Assembly: GCA_015665315.1 (NCBI GenBank) | Contig: JADFAK010000022.1 | Location: 1 to 64,000, forward strand | Source: Flavobacteriales bacterium | GTDB taxonomy: Bacteria > Bacteroidota > Bacteroidia > Flavobacteriales_D > Sanyastnellaceae | DNA length: 64,000 bases | Direction of reading: 5' to 3' | In this document: piece by piece, positions 24,393 to 31,895 of the stretch | How the letters are laid out: every line of letters begins with the position of its first letter | Numbering within the stretch: the stretch's first letter is position 1 | Translations under genes and position numbers: made by a program | The notes under the pieces: model-generated | What the model was told of the DNA's origin: nothing | Seen by the model: the letters and a program-made list of their open reading frames with translations, nothing else | Database searches by the model: none

Positions 24393-24806
24393 TTAATGCG
24401 GAAGTCTTTTCTTAAGAACACCGTAAACTAATGTGCCTAACAAGGCCCCGAGAATGGACATGATTACCATTGTGTAGCCGTAACCCACTAGAATATATAG
24501 TGGCCCCGGACAAGCGCCGGTCATAGCCCAACCAAGTCCAAATATGGCGCCACCAAAGAGGTAGCGTTTCCAGCCTTTTCGGTATTCAATGAGATCGTAG
24601 GGTTGGCCTTCGGTTGTCTTCCAGCCAGTCCTTTTGGCTATTGCGAGGAAAATGACACCTAAGATAACAGCTGAGCCGATGACCCCATACATGTGAAATG
24701 ATTCAAATCGGAACATTTCGTAAATGCGAAACCAACTTATTATTTCTCCTTTTGTGAGGGTGATTCCGAAGACTATGCCTAAAACTAATACGATGAGGTT
24801 TTTCAT
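24393..24806 (-). CDS. DUF6691/YeeE-like half transporter
   Basis: This 137-residue membrane protein has about four helices and the YeeE/YedE-type motif GLGWAMTGACPGPLYI, whose cysteine is the kind that passes thiosulfate or other sulfane sulfur through the membrane in YeeE. It is half the size of YeeE. The gene 9 bp upstream encodes a second half, and the two probably form one transporter, as in the PmpA/PmpB pairs near sulfur metabolism genes. Transport of thiosulfate or a related sulfur compound is inferred from family and from the MBL-rhodanese gene downstream. Confidence 0.85.
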   Translation of the reverse strand: MKNLIVLVLGIVFGITLTKGEIISWFRIYEMFRFESFHMYGVIGSAVILGVIFLAIAKRTGWKTTEGQPYDLIEYRKGWKRYLFGGAIFGLGWAMTGACPGPLYILVGYGYTMVIMSILGALLGTLVYGVLKKRLPH

Positions 24807-24815
24807 AACGTCGGG

Positions 24816-25403
24816 TTATAAGGTTAGAATATGAGGAAGGATCAACCATGTCATGATGAGTCCACCAATGAAGAAACCAATGACTGCTATGAGACTGGGA
24901 AGTTGAAGATTTGACAGTCCGCTGATGGCATGCCCTGAGGTGCATCCGTTGGCCCATCTTACGCCAAAACCAACAAAGAATCCGCCGAGCAAGAAGATGA
25001 TTATGCCTTTCAAGGTGAACAGACTGCCCCATGTGAAAAAGTCGGGGGCTAGATCCATTCCTGGATTCTCCATTCCCAAAGACTCAAGATTCTTTATGGT
25101 GTTATCTGAAATCGAAACGATCGTGTCTGACATCAAGTAGTTCGAAGCAATGTATCCACCTATCATGGAACCAATGATGAAGACAAAGAGCCATGACTTA
25201 CTCTTCCAGTCAATTTTGAAATAGTCAGACCATTTTGAAGCTCCAGCCATAGAACACATCACTTGTAAACTTGAAGAAATCCCAAATCGTCGGCCTACTA
25301 TTAGAAGTAAGGCCATTACGATGGTAATTAATGGTCCGGCGACGTACCAGGGCCAGGGTGAAAGGATATATTCCATTTTGACTTCGTTTAAGTAGTTATT
25401 CAT
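24816..25403 (-). CDS. YeeE/YedE family (sulfur transport) membrane protein
   Basis: This 195-residue protein has five or so membrane helices. It contains two motifs of the YeeE family: SLQVMCSMAGASKW and FGVRWANGCTSGHAISGLSNLQ, both with a cysteine in the pore region. It is the partner of the DUF6691 half protein downstream (9-bp gap). A second ATG at 25376 (MEYILSPWPWYVAGPL) is an equally good start and is closer to where homologues begin. It is probably the first gene of a short operon that continues into the DUF6691 gene. Confidence 0.88.
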   Translation of the reverse strand: MNNYLNEVKMEYILSPWPWYVAGPLITIVMALLLIVGRRFGISSSLQVMCSMAGASKWSDYFKIDWKSKSWLFVFIIGSMIGGYIASNYLMSDTIVSISDNTIKNLESLGMENPGMDLAPDFFTWGSLFTLKGIIIFLLGGFFVGFGVRWANGCTSGHAISGLSNLQLPSLIAVIGFFIGGLIMTWLILPHILTL

Positions 25404-25434
25404 TAACCAGCAATCAATGGATCGCTAGTTTCAA

Positions 25435-27054
25435 TTATTTACACTCAAAAAGCAGCAGATCTCGCTTGGCTCCTAGATTGCACCATGTGACGTACTTACC
25501 TGGTTGAAAATCATAGAATCCATGAATGTTCGGAGCTATTGGCAGGCCTTTATTGTCTTTGGTGGTCCACATATGAGTTCGAATGGCGAAGTTGAAATCA
25601 AAAGGATCGACTTGCACAAGAGCGACTGGGTTGTCTGTCCCTGAAAAACGCGCTGGTTTTATACCATCCCAATTTGGAGCGATATTCGAAAAGTGGTCAT
25701 TAAAAACGATGTTCAGCATCCCATTTTCCAGAAAAACAAAGGAACTCTGTAGGGAAGAAGAACCTGACGCCTGACTTTTCTTAATCACGGTAGACTCCAA
25801 GATATGTCCATCTTCGTCAATTCTTGTGAGCAGTAAATTCATGGAAAAATAAGTCGTTCGAGCTCGGCCTTTGGAATCGTAAGAAGTAACCGAGTAATTC
25901 CTTTCAAAAACAAAGAGCATGGTTTTGTCTTCTAAAAGATGCCAGGAGATAAGGTTGGTGTTTTCGGGTTCATACTGTTTTCCTTTGGCGTTCGTTTTGT
26001 CAATCTTCTTCTGGGGTTTTTGCAGGTACTCTCCTAAGATCTGGTTGTCCCAATTCAGGTAAATTGGTTCGCCAGCACCATGCGAACTAAGTTTTTGGAT
26101 CATGAAGCCAGTTTCTTGTTTTTTTGAATCTTTATACTTCGCAAAGAACCAAACTTCAGGAAGGTGCGTTGGCTGACGAATAGACATCCCATACAAGTTA
26201 AAGTTTTCAGACTCCTCAATTTTCAAATATCTCACCCTTCCATTTTCGATGATGCAGTGTGACCAGTTTTCATCATCTCCTTTGATGTGGCCAAAAGTGT
26301 AAATCACTCCTTCGTTATCAATTTTAAATGGAGCGCTTCCTCCAGTGCCAAAGGCATAGGGCACACCACCAAAGACGGTCCAGCTAGATCCTTTTGGAAA
26401 GAATATGCCACCGCGGTTTTCAAACTCAATGTCATGCTCTTCAATTAAACTAAGATTGCCATCCAAGGTGATCAAGCGAAATGACAGAAATCCATCGCGT
26501 TCAGGTAGCTTGTGGGAGATAAGCACCTTTGACTCATCGTTGGAAATCCTTACATCCATAAACGCATTGAGGAAATTTTTAAAATATCCTGGCCCTGAAA
26601 TAGATGAGATAGTGCGGTAATCACTTTTGAATTGAAATTTGTTCAGATCAAATTCGAGTAAATACACTTCATTATTTTGCTCAGTAGTTTTCTCGCCAAG
26701 GCCGTATATCTTATCGCCTAGTTTGAAAGTTCGGCGAAGGGTTATGGCATTGGGTAAGATTTTATCCTCAGCTAGCTCTTTAGTCTCGGCCAAATTCAAA
26801 TCTCCATCGTAAAATCTATAAATACGGGATCCCCCGCGCATAGGCTGGATGGTGATCACCCCATTCGAGTGGACCATGAAAATGCTCTCGTCTCCGCCTT
26901 CTCGGTCATCGTTATATCCATGAGCTGAAACCTTGATGTTATTATTTTCAGCCAACACCTCTTGAGACCATGAATTATGCACCGAAAGCAGGAGGAGCAG
27001 ACAGCATACAACGGCATAATTCCTGTCCAATATTTTAGGTAGTATTCGTTTCAT
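25435..27054 (-). CDS. Secreted protein of unknown function
   Basis: This 539-residue protein has a signal peptide (about 1-30; VVCCLLLLLSVHNSWSQ), and the rest is rich in beta-strands with no membrane helix. Repeating short segments such as GDKIYGLGEKT, VYLLEFDLNKFQF, MLFVFERNYSV and MLNIVFNDHF suggest a beta-propeller-like fold. I do not recognise a family and see no T9SS sorting domain. Its start overlaps the stop of the upstream methyltransferase gene by 4 bp, so the two are translated together. It ends 31 bp before the YeeE gene start. Confidence 0.7.
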   Translation of the reverse strand: MKRILPKILDRNYAVVCCLLLLLSVHNSWSQEVLAENNNIKVSAHGYNDDREGGDESIFMVHSNGVITIQPMRGGSRIYRFYDGDLNLAETKELAEDKILPNAITLRRTFKLGDKIYGLGEKTTEQNNEVYLLEFDLNKFQFKSDYRTISSISGPGYFKNFLNAFMDVRISNDESKVLISHKLPERDGFLSFRLITLDGNLSLIEEHDIEFENRGGIFFPKGSSWTVFGGVPYAFGTGGSAPFKIDNEGVIYTFGHIKGDDENWSHCIIENGRVRYLKIEESENFNLYGMSIRQPTHLPEVWFFAKYKDSKKQETGFMIQKLSSHGAGEPIYLNWDNQILGEYLQKPQKKIDKTNAKGKQYEPENTNLISWHLLEDKTMLFVFERNYSVTSYDSKGRARTTYFSMNLLLTRIDEDGHILESTVIKKSQASGSSSLQSSFVFLENGMLNIVFNDHFSNIAPNWDGIKPARFSGTDNPVALVQVDPFDFNFAIRTHMWTTKDNKGLPIAPNIHGFYDFQPGKYVTWCNLGAKRDLLLFECK

Positions 27055-27635
27055 TTCGCTAATTGAATAATAAACTGACCCCCATATGTCGAGAATAATC
27101 TTGTTCCTTTAGTGGTTTTGAGAAAATCTTCAACAGCTCTTTTTACTGGGAGGTCACCTTTCAACTCTGGTGAAGTCCATTTATAATCGTCACCAACTAA
27201 ATACCCGCCAGCCTTAAGCAGAGTAGCGCATAATTTCAAGTCGGCCAAAACAAATTCATAGTAGTGATTGCCGTCAATATACATCCAGTCAAACTTGCCT
27301 TCAGGAAAGATAGAGGTCAATTCTTTTGAATAAACTCGATGGAATTGGACTTCGGGATGGTTTGCGAATCGCTTCTTTACTCCGTTGAAGATGGCATCCA
27401 TGTCCGACTGTGATTGGGCCACAAGTCCGCCAAACAATCGCTCACCAAAATCGGTCTGGTAGGCCCACGGATCAATGAGGTGTAGCTCTTTGGGATTGGT
27501 TCTATCCAATATCATTTGTGAGAAATCACCCTTCCAAACGCCAATTTCAGCACAAATGGCATTCTTGGGCATTTTCTTCAATAATTTCTCTCTTGGATCG
27601 CCAAGAATTCGCACTGCGATTGACTTCAGACTCAT
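27051..27635 (-). CDS. Class I SAM-dependent methyltransferase
   Basis: I use the ATG at 27635, since the track's 27641 is a TTG two codons earlier; the protein is 194 residues. The SAM-binding loop is CAEIGVWKGDFSQMIL, followed by LHLIDPWAYQ, FDWMYIDGNHYYEFVLADL and LLKAGGYLVGDDY. This is the Methyltransf_24 type often found in glycan or antibiotic clusters. The substrate is unknown. It overlaps the following gene by 4 bp. Confidence 0.85.
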   Translation of the reverse strand: MSLKSIAVRILGDPREKLLKKMPKNAICAEIGVWKGDFSQMILDRTNPKELHLIDPWAYQTDFGERLFGGLVAQSQSDMDAIFNGVKKRFANHPEVQFHRVYSKELTSIFPEGKFDWMYIDGNHYYEFVLADLKLCATLLKAGGYLVGDDYKWTSPELKGDLPVKRAVEDFLKTTKGTRLFSTYGGQFIIQLAK

Positions 27636-27722
27636 AGTCAAATATAGTCATCGCGAATGATTTATGGTCATGAGAGGATAGGGATAATTCGACCGACCTC
27701 CCAATTGCTGGGTTTAATTATC

Positions 27723-28325
27723 CTAATTATTGATCTCCTGATCGTAGCCTTCAATAATCGTTGGAAGATGAGATAATGGAAAATACTTGTAGATGAAATC
27801 TTCGTCAAGAGGCTGAAGGTCGATCCATTTGATTTTTTCATACACTTCTAATTCACCAATGAACCTGTCAATCAATCGATAACAAATGAGCTCTTGTTCG
27901 GAGTCATGTCGAAAGCCTCTTACATAAACCCGTATTCCCAGTTTTGCCCTATCCTTGGCATATTCGAAATAAGCATCGTCAATGTGCAGTGTCGAACCTT
28001 TGTAAGTTACTTTCTTTAGGTGCCTGTCTTTTGGTCGAAAGGCCTGCCAGGTCCAGAACTCCAATTCAGGGGAATTATCGAGAATCTCGAATACTTTTGG
28101 GAAATGCCGCGGAATACCATGCACCGTAAACATAAGTTCGTACTTACCGTCGACTGTCACGCGCAAATGGGCAAAAACTCCGTTGAAGTATCTCGATAGG
28201 ATTTGATTGACTTCGAATTCCAGGCGATCTACAGGTGTCTCACTCGTATTCGTTCTTGTTGCCCATTCCTTAAATGTATTCCAGAATCTCTGGGCATTAC
28301 TTTTCTTAGTTCTTAGTTTGAGCAT
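27723..28325 (-). CDS. Conserved-looking hypothetical protein
   Basis: This 200-residue soluble protein shows no signal peptide or membrane helix. It has a lysine-rich start (MLKLRTKKSNAQRFW), then an alpha/beta body with aromatic-rich stretches (ELEFWTWQAFRPKDRHLKK, IKWIDLQPLDEDFIYKYFPL). The codon use and balanced composition support a real gene. I do not recognise its family. It is 87 bp upstream of the methyltransferase gene on the same strand and may share its transcript. Confidence 0.65.
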   Translation of the reverse strand: MLKLRTKKSNAQRFWNTFKEWATRTNTSETPVDRLEFEVNQILSRYFNGVFAHLRVTVDGKYELMFTVHGIPRHFPKVFEILDNSPELEFWTWQAFRPKDRHLKKVTYKGSTLHIDDAYFEYAKDRAKLGIRVYVRGFRHDSEQELICYRLIDRFIGELEVYEKIKWIDLQPLDEDFIYKYFPLSHLPTIIEGYDQEINN

Positions 28326-28427
28326 TCCTCTAAATAAAAAATAATGAGTGAAAGAGGTTCAACAAAACTGAAGAAAATATTGCTTGCTACTGGCACCAAG
28401 TACAAAGTAAATAATCTTGTATCTGCG

Positions 28428-28973
28428 CTAATCTTCCAATTCCGCAATCTCCTTGTCCAAGATAGCTTCCATCGCTTTTAGCTGTTGCTTGGTGATTTTA
28501 CTATCGGTTTTAGCCTTTTTCTTCATGAAACGAAGCATTTGCTTTTTTTGGATTTCATAGGCGATGAATACCGTGTACTTTTCTCCATTGTAATATTTCT
28601 CCTCCCCAATCTTTCTGAGGTCGCCAATTTGCGTATTCGTGACTTCTCGGGTCAGACTTTCAAACTTATCGTTTAATGTAGACGACTCATCAACTTCAGT
28701 TTCAGATAAATATTGGTCGGTAACCACTTTTAATCGTGTTTGCACTTGTTGCGCAAGTTCCTTTTTAGCTTGTAGGTCGGCTTTGTTCTTTGCTATGTTT
28801 TCATCCATGCTATCTCCTTGACCAACAGCTCGAAAGTGGCGTTTGTCTGATTCGTATTTAGATGACGAAAATGGTGCTTTTACTTTTTTACCCAAGCTGC
28901 TAGAACTGTGGCAGGATGTGACCAGACTGAATAGCCCGAAGGTGAAGATCAATAGTAGAAATCTTGTTTTCAT
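28428..28973 (-). CDS. LPP20-like lipoprotein
   Basis: I use the ATG at 28973 (MKTRFLLLIFTFGLF), giving 181 residues and a clean lipoprotein signal with LVTSC as the lipobox. The mature part has FRAVGQGDSMDENIAKNKADLQAKKELAQQVQTRLK, the pattern of the LPP20 domain (a short beta-strand followed by a helix with repeated Ala, Lys and Glu), and YTVFIAYEIQKKQMLRFM. LPP20-type lipoproteins sit in the outer membrane and have no clear enzymatic role. It stands alone between a hypothetical gene and the universal stress genes. Confidence 0.75.
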   Translation of the reverse strand: MKTRFLLLIFTFGLFSLVTSCHSSSSLGKKVKAPFSSSKYESDKRHFRAVGQGDSMDENIAKNKADLQAKKELAQQVQTRLKVVTDQYLSETEVDESSTLNDKFESLTREVTNTQIGDLRKIGEEKYYNGEKYTVFIAYEIQKKQMLRFMKKKAKTDSKITKQQLKAMEAILDKEIAELED

Positions 28974-29015
28974 GACAAATGTTTTCATCCTTACCTTAAA
29001 AACCGTGCCACATTT

Positions 29016-29825
29016 TCAATTGAGAACCAGCAATGGTTTATTGGTCCGCTCGGCTACTTTCTTGGTGATGCTCTTTCTGAATATGCGCTCACTCAATGTA
29101 TTCTTACGTGGAATCAAAGCCACGAGATCAATTTTGTACGAATTCACAAACTTTAAAATACCTTCTTCAATTTTCTCGGCACTTACTTCATGGAATTCCG
29201 GGTCCTGTCCAGCAAATTCTTGCTCTAAAGTTTGCTTTTCAATAATCTTAGCGACCTCTAGCTCATTATCGAGATCTTTTCTGACGTGCAGGACATAGTT
29301 TTTTGAATCGTGAGCAGACATAATATCCTTGATAATGTCCAGTTGTTTGTCGATTAAGTGATAGCGGTAATCGGTTGCGAATAGAATATTCCCAAACCCC
29401 ATATATTCCACACCATTTGGAACTACGATCATGTTCTGCCTATGACTAGCCATGAACAACTCGGTATTTGTGTCCTTGGGAGAACGGTCATGCAGATTAA
29501 TTCCGTCGGAGCCAATTACCAATAAATCGATGGATTTCTTTTTGAAATAGCGCGCCGACATGGTAGTGAATCGACCTTCGTAGATGACCGTCTCTATGAC
29601 TAAATCGGGAGCGTATGCTTCTAAGGCCGACTTTTCATTCTGGAGCGACTCCTTGACGTGATTGGCTTTTCTATCATGCTCATCTGCACTTTTACACAAA
29701 GAAGGATCACAGGCGTGCATTAATACAATGGTGGCTTTTTGTCCGCGCAGCATATCACAGGCAAATTTAGCGGCATTGTGCGCACAAGGCGTAAAATTCG
29801 TTGGGACTAGAATTCGATTGAACAT
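29016..29825 (-). CDS. Universal stress protein (tandem UspA domains)
   Basis: This 269-residue protein has two UspA-like halves, starting FNRILVPTNFTPCAHNAAKFA and MGFGNILFATDYRYH. The ATP-binding motif G-2x-G-9x-G(S/T) is not clearly complete. UspA proteins accumulate under starvation or redox change. It is immediately downstream (10-bp gap) of a paralogue of the same length, so the pair is one operon. Regulation by a CRP/FNR-type protein is suggested by a palindrome upstream of the first gene. Confidence 0.88.
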   Translation of the reverse strand: MFNRILVPTNFTPCAHNAAKFACDMLRGQKATIVLMHACDPSLCKSADEHDRKANHVKESLQNEKSALEAYAPDLVIETVIYEGRFTTMSARYFKKKSIDLLVIGSDGINLHDRSPKDTNTELFMASHRQNMIVVPNGVEYMGFGNILFATDYRYHLIDKQLDIIKDIMSAHDSKNYVLHVRKDLDNELEVAKIIEKQTLEQEFAGQDPEFHEVSAEKIEEGILKFVNSYKIDLVALIPRKNTLSERIFRKSITKKVAERTNKPLLVLN

Positions 29826-29835
29826 AGGTGGCTTT

Positions 29836-30645
29836 TTATTCGTGAAGGATTAGCATTGGGGTTTTTAAGTGAAAAGTCAATTCGCGGGTGACACTCTTCC
29901 CAAATAGATCTTGCAGGAAGTTACGCTTGCGCTTCAGGGCGACAACCAAATCTGTGGGGTAGTCTTGGACGTATTTTTCTACTCCATCGACCACGTTTTC
30001 GGAGTCATCAAAACAAATTGACATTTCCAATCCATCGAAGAGTTCGTCGAAATGATTCAACTCCTTGTTCACCGTAAATGAGTCGGTATTACTCTTCATG
30101 TTGAGCACAGTCAAGTTGGATCTGTACTTCTGCATGATGTGCTTGAGTGGATTGAATATCGTGTCGTCTTTGAAAGGCTTAAGGTCACTCACAAAAATGA
30201 TCTGACTAGGCGCTTTGCATTTGCAGTCCTGTGGTATGACCAAAACGGGGAGTTCTGTATTGTCAACAAGGTCGTATGCATTTGATCCAAAGAAAAATTC
30301 TTTTAAACCACTGGTGCCTTTTGTCCCCATTACAACAACGTCAAAATCAATTGCTGCTGTTATTTTTTGGACAGCCGAAGGAAGATCACCAAACTCAAGA
30401 TGTTGCTCAATAATCACTCCTGGATGCTTGGCTGTTATTTCTGCGACAGCATTATTCAGTAATTCTTCACCTTTTTTCTCATAATGCTCAATAGGAGCGT
30501 AGGCCACTTCACTCGTAACCACCGGAATGGCATACGTGTAGAAGAGGTGATAGGTAGACGAATCAAGTCCATAAAGGTTGATTGCATACTCAATAGCATT
30601 GCTCGCCGTCTCCGAAAAATCAATGGGGCATAGGATGTGTCTCAT
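29836..30645 (-). CDS. Universal stress protein (tandem UspA domains)
   Basis: This 269-residue protein is the first gene of the two-gene universal stress operon. Its first half has the typical MRHILCPIDFSETASNAIEYAINL and then VVMGTKGTSGLKEFFFGSNAYDLVDNTELPVLVIP, which fits the UspA nucleotide-binding loop (GTKGTSG.....GSNA). The second half is more divergent (QIIFVSDLKPFKDDT...). It is 269 residues, like its downstream partner, suggesting duplication. A CTGAT-N4-GTCAG palindrome lies about 75 bp upstream. Confidence 0.9.
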   Translation of the reverse strand: MRHILCPIDFSETASNAIEYAINLYGLDSSTYHLFYTYAIPVVTSEVAYAPIEHYEKKGEELLNNAVAEITAKHPGVIIEQHLEFGDLPSAVQKITAAIDFDVVVMGTKGTSGLKEFFFGSNAYDLVDNTELPVLVIPQDCKCKAPSQIIFVSDLKPFKDDTIFNPLKHIMQKYRSNLTVLNMKSNTDSFTVNKELNHFDELFDGLEMSICFDDSENVVDGVEKYVQDYPTDLVVALKRKRNFLQDLFGKSVTRELTFHLKTPMLILHE

Positions 30646-30712
30646 AGCTTTCTTTTTTAGTAAAGTTCCATGAAATCATCGTTCCCCGTGATGATGGCAC
30701 TCAAAGCAAGAA

Positions 30713-30726
30713 CTGATAAACGTCAG
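30713..30726 (-). promoter_or_regulatory. CRP/FNR-like palindrome upstream of the universal stress operon
   Basis: CTGAT-AAAC-GTCAG lies with its centre about 75 bp before the start codon at 30645. The half-sites are the same as in the palindrome upstream of ccoS (CTGAT-AGTT-GTCAG) and nearly the same as the one before the MBL-rhodanese gene. No good -7 box is visible at the matching distance, only GAACTTTA. Confidence 0.45.
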
Positions 30727-30739
30727 CTATTAGAAATCA

Positions 30740-31660
30740 TCATTTTAATCCGAGGTTTTGGCGGTACGTGCTATCGGTAACATGGTTCAGACTCCAGTAG
30801 GGTAGTCTTTCACTGTTTATTAACGTTGCTTTTGTCGTCAAAACACGTGCTTGTTCACCCCAACCGCTTCGGTATGAATCTTCCCACGATGCAATGGTAT
30901 GAGGGAACTTTGTGTGATAGACTATTGATAGTTTCCTATCGGCATATTCAATAGAATAGATTGTCAGTTCCTTTTGAACTTCCTTCTTTGCTTTTGCTGC
31001 TATCGCCTCGGTTGGAATATGTCTAAATCTGATCACCTGAATCCCGGGTACAATGGAGATTTGACCTGTAGGAAGGAACTCGGGATTCGTACGAATCTGA
31101 GTCCAGATATTGTCTTCCAAGTATACATCTCCGATGGTCAATTGTTGATCGCCTTCCGATTCAAAATAAGACTTCTGGTCAACTTGGAACCCGCTGCTGG
31201 TCCTATCAATCTGCGTAAATGAATGTCCGCACCATTCCTGTGAAGAAGTGGTAACCTTCAAAACCCCCATGACAGATTCCACAGGACTAAAAACGGAAGT
31301 CATCAAGGAGTAGGGGTAAATACCTGTATTGAATTTTCGTGTGAAATTAAGTTTTAGGACATCCACATTGTCTTCTGGTGAATCATTTGGGGCATCCAGT
31401 TTCACATGTTTGGATTTGCTAAATGGTTCTGTAACAAAGATCATGGTGGCTTGACCGTCATGGATTTCACCGTAACGCGCTTGCTCAATGTCATAAACCG
31501 ATACTTCGGCATTTCCATCGTGCCAATAGTTGGAGAATTCGGTCGTGGAGCCCACTACGGCCGGCGATGGGGGCGAACTGGGTTCCGTATTGTCGGCATT
31601 GACACACGCGACAGTGATCAGCACACATGCAATCAATGAAATGATAGTGATCTTTTTCAT
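30740..31660 (-). CDS. Conserved Bacteroidota lipoprotein (family often named 'septum formation inhibitor Maf')
   Basis: This 306-residue lipoprotein has a signal peptide ending in ITVAC. It has the family's landmarks NYWHDGNAEVSVYDIEQARYGEIHDG, MIFVTEPFSKSKHVK, LNFTRKFNTGIYPYSLMTSVF, SSQEWCGHSFTQI and FPHTIASWEDSYRSGWG. Proteins like this in Bacteroidota are commonly labelled 'septum formation inhibitor Maf', but none of the Maf nucleotide-pyrophosphatase motifs are present, so that name is best ignored. The role is unknown. It is divergent from the glycine-rich secreted protein gene. Confidence 0.8.
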   Translation of the reverse strand: MKKITIISLIACVLITVACVNADNTEPSSPPSPAVVGSTTEFSNYWHDGNAEVSVYDIEQARYGEIHDGQATMIFVTEPFSKSKHVKLDAPNDSPEDNVDVLKLNFTRKFNTGIYPYSLMTSVFSPVESVMGVLKVTTSSQEWCGHSFTQIDRTSSGFQVDQKSYFESEGDQQLTIGDVYLEDNIWTQIRTNPEFLPTGQISIVPGIQVIRFRHIPTEAIAAKAKKEVQKELTIYSIEYADRKLSIVYHTKFPHTIASWEDSYRSGWGEQARVLTTKATLINSERLPYWSLNHVTDSTYRQNLGLK

Positions 31661-31779
31661 GGCGATATTTTGATCTCAAATCTCGGAATATCTCAGCTTC
31701 CTTCCCATGCCATTCATCAGCTAATCTCAGATCTGCTCAATTATTTGAATTTTTTAACCAATTTCAGAATGCATCTTGC

Positions 31780-31787
31780 TAAATTTG
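31780..31787 (+). promoter_or_regulatory. Possible -7 promoter box for the glycine-rich protein gene
   Basis: TAAATTTG matches the Bacteroidota -7 box TAnnTTTG, and would leave a leader of about 100 nt before the start at 31896. No -33 box is found at the usual spacing, so this is weak. Confidence 0.3.
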
Positions 31788-31895
31788 AAGTTGATCGAAT
31801 GAATACATAACTTCGTCGTTCACATGCATGGAGCTGAATGTCAAATTGATAGGCAAAGGTTACGTGACATAGACCTGAACCAAACTATACCTATT

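Noticed and set aside
24227-24421. 64-residue minus-strand ORF between the DUF6691 gene and the MBL-rhodanese gene
   Set aside because: It covers the promoter region with the operator-like repeats and overlaps the DUF6691 gene's 3' end; composition is not protein-like.
30740-31660. The name 'septum formation inhibitor Maf' for the lipoprotein
   Set aside because: The family is often labelled this way in Bacteroidota, but the protein has a lipobox and none of the Maf active-site motifs, so I do not use the function.
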